Positions 9,224 through 19,250 of a stretch of DNA of 64,000 nt are shown here, piece after piece; position 1 is the first letter of the stretch; the number at the start of each line of letters is the position of its first letter. The notes beneath the pieces are model-generated. The model ran no database searches. It worked only from the letters and a program-made list of their open reading frames with translations, and was not told where the DNA came from. Made by a program: the position numbers and the translations under genes. This DNA is from Thermogemmatispora onikobensis. GTDB lineage: Bacteria; Chloroflexota; Ktedonobacteria; Ktedonobacterales; Ktedonobacteraceae. The stretch is from positions 31,221 through 95,220 of the forward strand of contig NZ_BDGT01000018.1 of NCBI RefSeq assembly GCF_001748285.1, given 5' to 3'.

Positions 9224-9592
9224 GTGTCACTAACTACCAGTACTGGTTATCTTTATGCCGCGATTCTGCTGGCCGCTGGCTTCACCTTTGTCTTGATCAC
9301 AATGACGGTCGCGAATCTGCTGGCTCCCAGACGTAGGACAGCAGAAAAGCTGCAGACCTATGAGTCGGGCGAGGTGCCGATCGGTTCGGCCTGGGTCCAG
9401 TATCCGCTGGGATTCTACATCTTTGCCTTGCTCTTCGTTGCCTTCGATGTCGATATTGTCTTTATTGTCACCTGGGCTGTCCTTTTCAAAAGCCTGAGTA
9501 TCTTTGGCTTTTTTGAGATACTCTTCTTTATTATTGTACTTGCGCTCGGTCTGGTCTATGCCTGGCGCAAGGGAGTGATCCGATGGATATAG
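9224..9592 (+). CDS. nuoA: NADH-quinone oxidoreductase subunit A
   Basis: 122 residues with three membrane helices. NuoA is a core membrane-arm subunit of respiratory complex I near the quinone site. The conserved loop is present: KLQTYESGEVPIGSAWVQYP, then FYIFALLFVAFDVDIVF. I chose GTG 9224 because TGGAGGAAGG sits at 9211-9220 and the protein then has the family length; an upstream in-frame ATG at 9161 has no ribosome site and would add a non-conserved stretch. It overlaps nuoC by 10 bases, which implies translational coupling. Confidence 0.95.
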   Translation: MSLTTSTGYLYAAILLAAGFTFVLITMTVANLLAPRRRTAEKLQTYESGEVPIGSAWVQYPLGFYIFALLFVAFDVDIVFIVTWAVLFKSLSIFGFFEILFFIIVLALGLVYAWRKGVIRWI

Positions 9593-10308
9593 TACCGCGT
9601 GTTTCGCAGATTCCGAGCGCCTCCGACTATAGTGACGAGCTAAACGAGCTTGCGCGCGACCTGGCGCCGCTAGCGCAGATCACCGGTCAGCCGGTGGTGT
9701 CGCGGGTGATGAAAGGCAATTATCTGGGCATCGAGGTTGATCGCGCCCATCTGGTGGCTGTCTGTCGCTTTCTCCGCGATCAGCTTGGCTTTGACCTGCT
9801 CAGCTGCGTTTCCGGGGTTGACATGCTTGACCATCTGGAAACGGTCTATCATTTGCGTTCGACCACGCGCGGCTCGCTCTTGCAGATCAAAGTGCGCCTG
9901 GAGGCCGAGAACCCGGAGGTGGATAGCGTAGTTTCGGTCTGGCCGACGGCGAACTGGCTGGAGCGGGAGACCTACGATCTGTTCGGCATCCGTTTTACGG
10001 GGCATCCCGATCTGCGGCGCATGTTGCTAGATGACGATTTTGAGGGGTACCCCCTGCTGAAGAGCTTCCATCAGGTGCCTCTGACGGTCAAACCGCCAGC
10101 CACGACCCAGGTTGATCCCAATATGGCGGTTGCTGGCCAGTATCAACAGCGTGGGGTCGAGCATGTGGTGCAGAAGAAGTTTGGCCAGGGCAAACTAGAG
10201 CGACTGCATCCAGGAACGCCAACCTTTGGCCATGCCTCCCATGCTCACGAGCACGAAGAGGAAGAAGGAGAGGCGCGTTCGAGTTCGACGGAGGGCCAGG
10301 CTCGCTAA
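9583..10308 (+). CDS. nuoC: NADH-quinone oxidoreductase subunit C
   Basis: 241 residues. NuoC is the 30 kDa peripheral-arm subunit of complex I. The signature is clear: WPTANWLERETYDLFGI, followed by the FTGHPDLRRMLLDDDFEGYPLLKSF region. The C-terminal 60 residues are variable and charged (an EEEEGEARSSS-type tail). ATG 9583 overlaps the end of nuoA. In most bacteria nuoB lies between nuoA and nuoC; here the two genes overlap directly, leaving no room for it. Confidence 0.95.
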   Translation: MDIVPRVSQIPSASDYSDELNELARDLAPLAQITGQPVVSRVMKGNYLGIEVDRAHLVAVCRFLRDQLGFDLLSCVSGVDMLDHLETVYHLRSTTRGSLLQIKVRLEAENPEVDSVVSVWPTANWLERETYDLFGIRFTGHPDLRRMLLDDDFEGYPLLKSFHQVPLTVKPPATTQVDPNMAVAGQYQQRGVEHVVQKKFGQGKLERLHPGTPTFGHASHAHEHEEEEGEARSSSTEGQAR

Positions 10309-10646
10309 TGGCCAGCAGCAGGGGGAGCAGCAAAGGAACCAAAGCCAGAGCCTCAGCGAAGGCCGCCCGGCGCGCTGAGGAGGAGCAGCCTTCACAAGGG
10401 CCAAGCTCGGGGCGAGGGTTATCAGCGCAGCGGGAGCGACCGCTGCCTGCCCGCTCGCCGTCCGAGCTACGGAGCTTGCTCTGGTCTCTCTTTCTGGCGC
10501 TGGCCTTCTGGTGCCTGGCGATCATCTTTTATGTGAGCCTGGAGCGAGATCCGAACCGCGTTCTCTACGCTGCAATGGCGGCGCTCCTGGGACTGCTTTG
10601 GACTGTCAACTTCTGTCTCCGCCTCTCCCGAAGGCGAGGGCGCTGA
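10308..10646 (+). CDS. Small membrane protein within the nuo operon
   Basis: 112 residues, not recognised. The first 60 residues are Ser/Ala/Arg/Glu-rich and probably disordered. Two predicted membrane helices follow (LWSLFLALAFWCLAIIFYV and VLYAAMAALLGLLWTVNF), with a basic tail. Its ATG shares one base with the nuoC stop (TAATG), so it is translationally coupled to nuoC and is probably a real gene. It has no resemblance to NuoB (no cysteine cluster), NuoK or NuoJ that I can see. It could be an accessory or assembly factor, but that is only a guess from position. Confidence 0.72.
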   Translation: MASSRGSSKGTKARASAKAARRAEEEQPSQGPSSGRGLSAQRERPLPARSPSELRSLLWSLFLALAFWCLAIIFYVSLERDPNRVLYAAMAALLGLLWTVNFCLRLSRRRGR

Positions 10647-10919
10647 GGCGCTCGCCCGGTAGCTATCTAAAGCAAGGTTTGCCTCGCCCATCATCTGGGC
10701 CTGGTTGCTGCCCTGCCTGTCAAGCGGTCGGCCAGCCAGCTAGCAGCGAAAAACCAAGAGGGAAGAGTCATCCTGCTCTGAGTGGCTGGAGAGCTGCATC
10801 GAGGTTCAGGTACAGTGCAGTTAGTGGAGCGATACGTTGGCCAGGCTTGCTCACTGCGGACACTGAACACTGACTACCTCTACTACCTGCTGAGTGAGAC
10901 AAAGAGCTGCGAGGAAGCT

Positions 10920-12071
10920 ATGGCGACCAATCAAGGTGTGAATAGACCTCCTCTCGAAGGGGTTGCGCCCGGTGAGCTGCGCTCCGAGGAAATGATCCTG
11001 AACATGGGGCCGCAGCACCCGAGCACTCACGGCGTGCTCCGTCTTGTCCTCACCCTCGAAGGTGAGACGGTGGTGGATTGTACGCCGGTTATTGGCTACC
11101 TCCATCGGGGCATTGAGAAGATTCTGGAGAATCGCACGGTGATGGCCGGCATTCGCTATATGGACAATGCCGACTATCTCTCACCGATGCTCAACGAGAC
11201 CGCCTATGTAGGGGCGGTCGAGCAGTTAATGGGTATTGAGCCGCCGCGCCGCGCCCAATACATTCGCCTGATCACCAATGAGCTGCAGCGCATCGCCAGC
11301 CATCTGGTGGCCATTGGCACCTATCTGCTCGACCTGGGTGCTTTTACGCCGATTCTATGGACCTTTCGCGATCGTGAAGGGATTCTCTCGCTCTTCGAGG
11401 CCCTGGGAGGAAGCCGCTTTAATGTCAACTACATGCGCGTGGGCGGCGTCCTCCATGATTTTCCCAAGGGCTGGCTTCAGCAGTGTGAAGCCTGGTGCAA
11501 TCAGTTCGAAAAGAACCTGCAAGAGCTAGAGACCCTGATCACGGGAAACGAGATTTTCGAGGCGCGTACCCAGGGCGTTGGCTATGTTGATCCTCAGCAG
11601 GCCATTGCCTATGGACTGACTGGTCCCATGCTGCGCGCCAGTGGCGTGAATTGGGACCTGCGGGTCAATCGCCCCTATATGGCCTATCGGGAAGTCAAGG
11701 TCAATCCCCAGGTGCGGCAGGAAGGTGACTGCTATGCGCGCTATCGGGTGCGTATGCAGGAGATGGCGGAGAGCCTGCGCCTGGTACGGGTGGCAATGGA
11801 TCAGCTGCCGGGTGGCCCAATCTCGACGCGGACACCAATTGCGCTCCGTCCACCACGCGGCGAAACCTACTTTGCCATTGAGAGCAGCAAGGGCGAGCTG
11901 GGGATCTACTTTATCAGCAATGGCAGTGAGTACCCGTGGCGGGCCAAGATTCGTGGGCCTTCCTTTGTCAATCTTCAGATTCTGCCCGAATTGCTGCGCG
12001 GCCACAAGATGAGCGATGTCGTGGCCATTCTGGGAAGCCTGGATATTGTGCTGGGAGAGGTCGATCGTTAA
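10920..12071 (+). CDS. nuoD: NADH-quinone oxidoreductase subunit D
   Basis: 383 residues. NuoD is the 49 kDa subunit that forms the quinone pocket with NuoB. Conserved features are NMGPQHPSTHGVLRLVLTLEGE near the N-terminus (quinone-site histidine), GYLHRGIEK, the ESSKGELG segment near the C-terminus and the terminal DIVLGEVDR. ATG 10920 follows GAGGAAG; an in-frame ATG at 10782 would add 46 non-conserved residues. A 273-base gap separates it from the preceding small gene; it shows no gene, and nuoB is not in it. Confidence 0.96.
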   Translation: MATNQGVNRPPLEGVAPGELRSEEMILNMGPQHPSTHGVLRLVLTLEGETVVDCTPVIGYLHRGIEKILENRTVMAGIRYMDNADYLSPMLNETAYVGAVEQLMGIEPPRRAQYIRLITNELQRIASHLVAIGTYLLDLGAFTPILWTFRDREGILSLFEALGGSRFNVNYMRVGGVLHDFPKGWLQQCEAWCNQFEKNLQELETLITGNEIFEARTQGVGYVDPQQAIAYGLTGPMLRASGVNWDLRVNRPYMAYREVKVNPQVRQEGDCYARYRVRMQEMAESLRLVRVAMDQLPGGPISTRTPIALRPPRGETYFAIESSKGELGIYFISNGSEYPWRAKIRGPSFVNLQILPELLRGHKMSDVVAILGSLDIVLGEVDR

Positions 12072-12271
12072 CGCGCGCGGGCAAGGCCATAAGCCGCTCT
12101 TCTCGCGAGGCAAGAGCTGCCAGCTGTTCAAACGCTTGCTGGCTCCAGGCTGGGCAATCGCTCCTGCCTGGCAGCGGTGACCACGGCTGGTAGCCTGCTC
12201 TGAAGAAAGAAGGGTGCGCGTGTCTTGCTTGTAAGCCCGCTGATGCAAGGTAAGAGAGTGGAGTGTATCCT

Positions 12272-13666
12272 ATGTCCGGTGGAGTTGTATTAGCCGAAGT
12301 CTGGTGGGAGCAGCTCCTCCACGGCATCCTTTCTTGGGAGTTTCTCCAGTTCGTGGTGGCGTTTGTTTCCATCTTTGGCTTCGTGTTGACAAGTGCAGTG
12401 ATTCTGATCCTGGCCGAGCGCAAGGTCATGGCCTGGATGCAGGATCGCTATGGCCCATTGCACACGGGACCCTGGGGCTTGTTGCAGACAGTGGCCGATG
12501 TGGGCAAATTGCTGCTTAAGGAAGATATTCATGCTGGCAAAATCGATAAGGCTGTTTTTATCCTGGCCCCTTCGGTCTTTCTCGCCCCGGTGATTGCCTC
12601 GTTTGCCGTGCTGCCCTTCTCGCCCTATATTAGCCTGCCAGGGGGGCCGTTGGCGACGGGCATTGTCTACTTGATCGCTATGAGCTCGCTCGATGTGGTG
12701 GGCGTGGTCATGGCAGGCTGGGGTTCGAACAACAAGTATGCCCTCATTGGGGGCCTGCGCTCTGCGGCCCAGATGATCTCTTACGAGCTACCGCTCGTTC
12801 TCTCTCTGGTCAGCATTGTGATGCTGACGAGCATCCTGCTTGACAACGGCCTCGGCACCATCGCTATCAAGGACATTATGAATCTCCAGATGGCGCAGAG
12901 TTGGCCGGGCAAGGGCAACCCAGTCTGGGACTTCATCTTCGAGGGCTTCACCCCCTGGGCCTGGTTTATTCTGGTGCAGCCGTTGCTCCTTTTGATCTAC
13001 TATACCTGTGGATTGGCCGAGACGAACCGCTCGCCTTTTGATCTGCCCGAGGCCGAATCGGAGCTGGTGGCCGGCTACCTCACTGAGTATAGCGGCATGC
13101 GCTGGGCGCTCTTCTACCTCGGCGAGTATGGCAACATGACCATTGTCTCAGCGATCACGGCCATGCTCTTCCTTGGTGGCTGGTCGGGTCCGGGCGTGGC
13201 CTTCCTGACGGCTCCCGGTATGGCCATTGGCTGGCAAGTCCTGGGCAATCTGCTGGCGCTCTTCTACTTTATCCTCAAGATCTACCTGCTCTGTGGCGTC
13301 TTCATCTGGGTGCGGACGACTCTGCCGCGCCTGCGCGCCGATCAGCTGATGCAGTTTGCCTGGCTGATTCTGATCCCCACGACCCTGGTCAACATTGTCC
13401 TGACTGGGGCGCTCTATCTGGTTCTGAACGCTCTGGGGGCCTCGAACCTGGTCTTCCTGATCGTCCTGGGGGTCGTCAACTGGCTGATGCTCTTTGGCTT
13501 CTTCTGGGTGGTCAGCCGGGCGACGACAGCCTCGACGCGACGTGCGGTGGCGCCAGCCATTCGCGCTCGCCAGCGCCTGGCGGCCCTTACGACGACTCCC
13601 GTCGCACCCCAGCTCCCTGAGCCAGAGCGAGCCGGCGTGACCGGCGCCGCCGGCGGCGGCAGGTAA
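12272..13666 (+). CDS. nuoH: NADH-quinone oxidoreductase subunit H
   Basis: 464 residues with about eight to nine membrane helices. NuoH links the quinone site to the membrane arm. Diagnostic stretches are AERKVMAWMQDRYGP, GLLQTVADVGKLLLKED and LAETNRSPFDLPEAESELVAGY, the latter two lining the quinone entry. The C-terminus has an added Ala/Arg/Pro-rich tail of about 50 residues beyond the last helix. ATG 12272 is preceded by GTGGAG; an in-frame GTG at 12263 is an alternative. The operon stops here: nuoI, J, K, L, M and N are not in the following DNA. Confidence 0.96.
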   Translation: MSGGVVLAEVWWEQLLHGILSWEFLQFVVAFVSIFGFVLTSAVILILAERKVMAWMQDRYGPLHTGPWGLLQTVADVGKLLLKEDIHAGKIDKAVFILAPSVFLAPVIASFAVLPFSPYISLPGGPLATGIVYLIAMSSLDVVGVVMAGWGSNNKYALIGGLRSAAQMISYELPLVLSLVSIVMLTSILLDNGLGTIAIKDIMNLQMAQSWPGKGNPVWDFIFEGFTPWAWFILVQPLLLLIYYTCGLAETNRSPFDLPEAESELVAGYLTEYSGMRWALFYLGEYGNMTIVSAITAMLFLGGWSGPGVAFLTAPGMAIGWQVLGNLLALFYFILKIYLLCGVFIWVRTTLPRLRADQLMQFAWLILIPTTLVNIVLTGALYLVLNALGASNLVFLIVLGVVNWLMLFGFFWVVSRATTASTRRAVAPAIRARQRLAALTTTPVAPQLPEPERAGVTGAAGGGR

Positions 13667-13771
13667 AGTTCGCTCAGCAGTAGTCAGTGAGATACCATCG
13701 GGCGCTGGAAGAGGCTTCAGTCAAGAGGGTTGCGACTGGCGGATGATTGCTACTGGTTCGGCCTGCTGCTA

Positions 13772-13792
13772 CTGCTGCTGCTGCTGCTGCTG
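13772..13792. repeat. (CTG)7 microsatellite
   Basis: Seven uninterrupted CTG triplets, with two further CTG units just upstream, in the gap after nuoH. There is no convincing gene around it (13667-14025). Triplet runs like this can vary in length by slippage. Confidence 0.7.
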
Positions 13793-13835
13793 CGCCAGGC
13801 CGGTATCTCTCCAAGAGAGCGGCATGATCAAGAAA

Positions 13836-13882
13836 GGGCAGGAGCCTGTCAGAGCCGACGCGGCTAGACAGGCATCCTGCCC
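13836..13882. terminator. Long hairpin between convergent nuoH and PAP2-like genes
   Basis: Nested arms: GGGCAGGAGCCTGTC (13836-13850) pairs with 13867-13882 apart from one bulged base, and inside it AGCCG pairs with CGGCT. It lies between convergent genes, so a bidirectional terminator is likely, although neither side has a strong T-run. Confidence 0.6.
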
Positions 13883-14025
13883 TGCTCATCAGGGCCCGTG
13901 TTCTTGCTTGCCTCTCCCGCCGGGATGCCCTTAACCTATCCTGGTGTCCTGCTTTTCTCCCTCCCCCATTCTCCCCTGAAAAGAGGCCGCTCAGGCGAGC
14001 CGAAGGGCAGGCAAGTGGCTCCTTC

Positions 14026-14703
14026 CTAGAAACCCCGCAGCTTAAGAATGACAGTGGTGAGCAGGATGTTCAGGAGAGCGCCGAGGGTCACCTGGGCCAC
14101 CGTATGCCGGCGTAAGACCACCCGTGACCAGCTTACCAGAATGAGCAGCAGGAAAAGCGGCAGCATCACTGAGCCGTACATGGCGGTCAGCAGGGTTGCA
14201 GCACTGGCCATTGAGGAGGCATGAACGCTGATTTTCCACCAGAGTGTAATGAAGAGCATCACGATGCTGCTTGCGATGGTAATGATCAGCAGCGTCATCA
14301 AGTTATAGGGGCCGTGGAGAGTTTGCAAGACAAAGAGGCCAACGGTGGCGGAAGAGATAGAGAAGACATAAGGGCCCATGCGCTCGGAACGGCGTGTGAT
14401 CTCCAGATCGGAGAGCCGACCAGTGTGAACGCCGATGGCGATATAGAGCAGGGGACCCAGGCTTAGGAAAAAAAGAGCGATAAAGGCGCAAGCCAGTGCA
14501 TGGCGCGGGTCGGCGCTATGGTAAAGTGCTACTAGTGTTACCAGTGGCAAAGAGATAGAAAAAGGCGCAAGGATATTGGAAACATGACGCGCAATCCGTA
14601 GACGCAAAGACTCGCTATCAATCATACCAAATTCACCAGGTTGAGGGCCGGCGGCGTCTTCTTTGAGTACCTGAGTCAGACGGCGGCTATTCATCACGAT
14701 CAC
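14026..14703 (-). CDS. PAP2-like integral membrane phosphatase family protein
   Basis: 225 residues with about six membrane helices. The pair of motifs KISVHASSMASAA and SWSRVVLRRHTVAQV resembles the phosphatase motifs 2 (PSGH-like, here SVHAS) and 3 (SRxxxxxHxxxQ) of type 2 phosphatidic acid phosphatases, so a lipid or isoprenyl phosphatase role is possible. The motif 3 aspartate is replaced by glutamine, so activity is uncertain. Its GTG start overlaps the murI stop as GTGA (14700-14703), indicating translational coupling. A link to cell-wall lipid carrier recycling would fit murI but is inference. Confidence 0.7.
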   Translation of the reverse strand: MIVMNSRRLTQVLKEDAAGPQPGEFGMIDSESLRLRIARHVSNILAPFSISLPLVTLVALYHSADPRHALACAFIALFFLSLGPLLYIAIGVHTGRLSDLEITRRSERMGPYVFSISSATVGLFVLQTLHGPYNLMTLLIITIASSIVMLFITLWWKISVHASSMASAATLLTAMYGSVMLPLFLLLILVSWSRVVLRRHTVAQVTLGALLNILLTTVILKLRGF

Positions 14704-15683
14704 TCTTTCCCTTCCTCGTGAGCGGCGGCAGTTGTGATCTGAGCGAGCTGGCTGGCCTGGTGCACCACGACAGGATAGCCCAGAATGCTAGAGGCGACCT
14801 GGCGGAAGGAGGTCGGGTCACCGCTGCACCACACTTCCAGTCTGCCGCTGGGGTGCTGGCCCTGTGACTTCGTCGAGGGCTTGAGGAGCGCGGTGGCTTC
14901 CAACACCGAGCGTGTCCGGCGAGCAATCGCCGCTCCGCTATCGATAACCTGGACGCCGCTGCCAGCCACGCGCTCGATCAGCGGGCGCAAAGCCGGAAAA
15001 TGGGTGCATCCCAGGACCAGCACATCGATATCTTTGCTGAGCACGGGCCTCAGAGCCTGGCGCACGACCTCCTCCGCCGTTGGCGTATCCAACTCGCCGC
15101 GTTCGACGAGAGTCACCAGCTCAGAGCAGCCGTGGCTATAGGTCTCAGTATCGCGAGCAAAGTCGGCAATGAGCTGCTGCAAATAGGGCGAGCGTGCCGC
15201 TTGATTCGTAGCAATGATACCAATGCGTCCCTTGCGTGTCAGGCGTGCTGCGGGCTTCACGGCGGGCACTACCCCGACGAAAGGCACAGGGAACGTGGCG
15301 CGCAGAGTGGCAAGGGCCGCTTGTGAGGCGGCATTGCAGGCAACAACGATCAGTTTCACGCCGCGCTCTACCAGGAAGCGACTGATCTCCAGCCCCAGCT
15401 GGGTGATCTCAGCCTCGCTGCGCAGGCCGTAGGGGCAGTGAGCCGTATCGCCGACGTAGAGGTAGTCCTCGCCGGGTAGCTCTTGCCGCAGGACGCTGAG
15501 AATAGTCAAGCCGCCGGCTCCCGAATCAAAAACCCCGATGGGAGCGCTGGCCTGACCGGCTCCCGGGGCTTGCAGGGTCGGCTGCTTTGATGGCTGGGAT
15601 TCTATCCCCTGCTGGAGATGGGCACTTTGTAGTCTACTACTCAATGGTGTCTCAGATGCTTGTTTCAACTCACTATTGTGCAT
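14700..15683 (-). CDS. murI: Glutamate racemase
   Basis: 327 residues, about 50 longer than usual because of a Ser/Gln-rich N-terminal extension without conserved features. MurI converts L-glutamate to D-glutamate for peptidoglycan. GVFDSGAGGLTIL opens the conserved domain, YVGDTAHCPYG follows, and the two catalytic cysteines are visible: C116 in VVACNAAS and C226 in LGCTHFP. The start is ATG 15683 (ribosome site weak). The first gene of a two-gene minus-strand unit with the PAP2-like protein. Confidence 0.95.
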   Translation of the reverse strand: MHNSELKQASETPLSSRLQSAHLQQGIESQPSKQPTLQAPGAGQASAPIGVFDSGAGGLTILSVLRQELPGEDYLYVGDTAHCPYGLRSEAEITQLGLEISRFLVERGVKLIVVACNAASQAALATLRATFPVPFVGVVPAVKPAARLTRKGRIGIIATNQAARSPYLQQLIADFARDTETYSHGCSELVTLVERGELDTPTAEEVVRQALRPVLSKDIDVLVLGCTHFPALRPLIERVAGSGVQVIDSGAAIARRTRSVLEATALLKPSTKSQGQHPSGRLEVWCSGDPTSFRQVASSILGYPVVVHQASQLAQITTAAAHEEGKE

Positions 15684-16320
15684 AACACTACTGCAGATTC
15701 ACCAGCATAGTCATGACATGGAAAAGTACGTCTCCTGATAGCGATCGCCTGGTCTCATGCTGGAGGCGCTGGCAGGTGGGATGCTGACCAGAAGAGCCAG
15801 GCTTCTCAACCGTAAGGTCAGGAGAGTGGCCCAGATAGAGGCGAGCAGAGAGGTGCCAGGGCCTCTTTGTTAGAATACTCCCCTGTCCCAGGCCATGCAA
15901 TCCAGGTGCGTGGCTGTCGCTCTCGCCTGGTCCTTACCTTGCTCGCTTGCACGCAGGCTGGCTCAGACCCTTCCGGCGAGCCGCAGTGACTCAGCCGGAC
16001 TGGCCTGACTGACGACATTGGCTATTTCCGCGAAGGACACGCTTCGCTGGATGTGGCCATCGGCCTGGGGCGGTGCTTCTCTCAAGTGAAGCGATCCATC
16101 CGTCCAGGGGCCGCAAACGCCGGTTGTATCAGTCAGGGTACTCTATATAAAACGATCCAGACGAGGGATCAACCACACTGGCGACACCTGTCCCACTCGT
16201 CGCAAGGGTCCGTTTGATCAATGACTCAGCCGCGAGCCGCGGCAGTAGCAGGCGCTGGGAAAGGAGAGGGAGGTCGCAACGCAGCCGTGCATTCTGCATG
16301 CAGCCGGGCGGTGATTCTAA
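15684..16320. other. Non-coding interval upstream of murI
   Basis: No supportable gene in about 640 bases between the divergent murI and the Cys-rich small protein. A small hairpin (GCGAAG/CTTCGC near 16030) and AT-rich TATATAAAAC near 16143 are the only visible structures. Short open frames here lack ribosome sites and conservation-like composition. Confidence 0.5.
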
Positions 16321-16376
16321 CGCTTCTCTAACACTCTTCCTACGCTTCTCTAATGCTTTTCCTACGTAGCTCTAAT
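16321..16376 (+). repeat. Direct repeats, 22-base unit, in a promoter region
   Basis: Units at 16321-16342 and 16343-16364 match at 19 of 22 bases (core CGCTTCTCTAA...TTCCTA) and a partial third (CTCTAATG) follows at 16365. The 22-base spacing is about two helical turns, as for an array of activator sites. It lies about 65 bases before the Cys-rich protein's start. Confidence 0.6.
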
Positions 16377-16441
16377 GGGGGGTATGGCATACTCGAAGCA
16401 GGCTCAGGTGTTGCTTGGACAGCAAGGAGAGGCGAGGACCC

Positions 16442-16729
16442 ATGTACGCAGCGAGCAATCGGTCACAAGGGAACGCTGGTCAGAGTGCTCAGCGGGCGCC
16501 GCAACCGCAGCCGTTGCGCTGTGCGAACTGCGACATCGAGATTCGCTGGTCTCCAACGATCGTGCAGGGCAAGGCTTATTGCTGTAGTGGGTGTGCTGCT
16601 GGGGGCCCTTGCAGCTGTGATTATTCACAGTATCGCTCAGTCAACATTGCTGGTGTGATCCACTACATGCCTGAGCATGAGGGGCAAGATTCTACTCAGC
16701 CGCATGGGATGGAAACAAGCCCGTCCTGA
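16442..16729 (+). CDS. Small cysteine-rich, probably metal-binding protein
   Basis: 95 residues, soluble. ATG 16442 follows AAGGAGAGG at 16424-16432; an upstream in-frame TTG is unlikely. A CANC pair (residues about 31-34) is followed by YCCSGCAAGGPCSCDY, giving eight cysteines in about 35 residues. This looks like a zinc or copper site of a small treble-clef or metallothionein-like type. I cannot name a family with certainty. It precedes groES-groEL by 330 bases, so a stress role would fit its position and the repeat array upstream, but this is inference. Confidence 0.7.
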   Translation: MYAASNRSQGNAGQSAQRAPQPQPLRCANCDIEIRWSPTIVQGKAYCCSGCAAGGPCSCDYSQYRSVNIAGVIHYMPEHEGQDSTQPHGMETSPS

Positions 16730-17063
16730 GCTGCTAGAAGGGTACTTGTGAGAGGCTCGTTGGCTCCAGTGGCCCCTGGTTCTGCTGTCTCCCCGTCCTG
16801 CAGCAGCTGCCGATTGAACGCACAGAGTGTGGAATCGGAGTCTGCATCGTCCCACGCCGATCTGAGGCCATAGGCAACGTGAGGGAAGCGGTCTGGTCTG
16901 TGACAAGGTGGCCGGCGAGGAGGCGCGAAGCTTTTCTGAGAGTGGAAGCTCGCCTGGTAGCCCCTTTTGTTCGCTTGTGTACCTACGCGAGAGACGCGAT
17001 GGGTCCTGTACAAGAGAAGTGCGCAACCCTAAAAAACTAGCGGAAGAAAGGGAGAAGACGTTC

Positions 17064-17354
17064 GTGGCGAAGATCCGTCCTGTTGGCGACCGCGTGGTGG
17101 TGAAGCCCGCGGCCAAAGAAGAGGTCACTAAGAGTGGTATCGTCATTCCTGATACAGCTAAGGAGAAGCCCCAGGAAGGGACCGTCGTTGCCGTAGGGAG
17201 CGGTCGGCTGCTTGATAATGGCGAGCGGGCGGCGTTGGAGGTGCGCGAGGGCGATCGGGTGCTCTTTGCCAAGTATAGTGGCACTGAGTTCAAGCTCGAT
17301 GGCGAGGAATACCTGGTACTAAAAGAGAGCGATATTCTCGCCGTTCTGAGCTGA
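17064..17354 (+). CDS. groES: Co-chaperonin GroES
   Basis: 96 residues, full length. GroES caps the GroEL cavity. It begins [15 protein letters not shown] and contains [22 protein letters not shown] and the mobile-loop and dome regions, ending [13 protein letters not shown] 17064 is chosen as it follows AAGGGAGAAG and gives the family length; the frame is open upstream to 16908 without conservation. groEL follows 114 bases downstream. I saw no CIRCE operator (TTAGCACTC inverted repeat) upstream, so HrcA control is not evident. Confidence 0.96.
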   Translation: MAKIRPVGDRVVVKPAAKEEVTKSGIVIPDTAKEKPQEGTVVAVGSGRLLDNGERAALEVREGDRVLFAKYSGTEFKLDGEEYLVLKESDILAVLS

Positions 17355-17468
17355 TTGGACCCCGCTGTGAACTCTCCCATGTGTTCGCGCTCCCCCCTCC
17401 GAAGAGGGAGAGCTGCGGTCGACCGAACAATCGCTTAGCCGAGATAGAGAGGAAGGAACAAGCGATAA

Positions 17469-19094
<1,626 letters not shown>

Positions 19095-19149
19095 CACTCT
19101 TCGAACCGCTTCACCCCGACTCTCTGCAACGGGAGCGGGACCAGGTTCT

Positions 19150-19205
19150 AGCGAGGCCCTCTTTCCTCTCCGATGCTCCTTTTTGGAGAGGATGAGGGCC
19201 TCGCT
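19150..19205. terminator. Strong two-part hairpin after groEL
   Basis: A perfect 12-base-pair outer stem (AGCGAGGCCCTC at 19150-19161 with 19194-19205) encloses a second 7-base-pair stem (CCTCTCC with GGAGAGG). It lies between the convergent groEL and the zinc-ribbon gene and should work in both directions, although no T-run follows on either strand. Confidence 0.75.
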
Positions 19206-19250
19206 GGCTGTGGGAGCGCTGACTGGACTGGCTGCCGACGCTGGCTTTAC

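Noticed and set aside
13772..13792. CTG run as a CRISPR or coding repeat
   Set aside because: A simple triplet run without spacers or a gene; a microsatellite.
16730..17063. CIRCE (HrcA) operator before groES
   Set aside because: I looked for TTAGCACTC-N9-GAGTGCTAA on both strands and did not find it.
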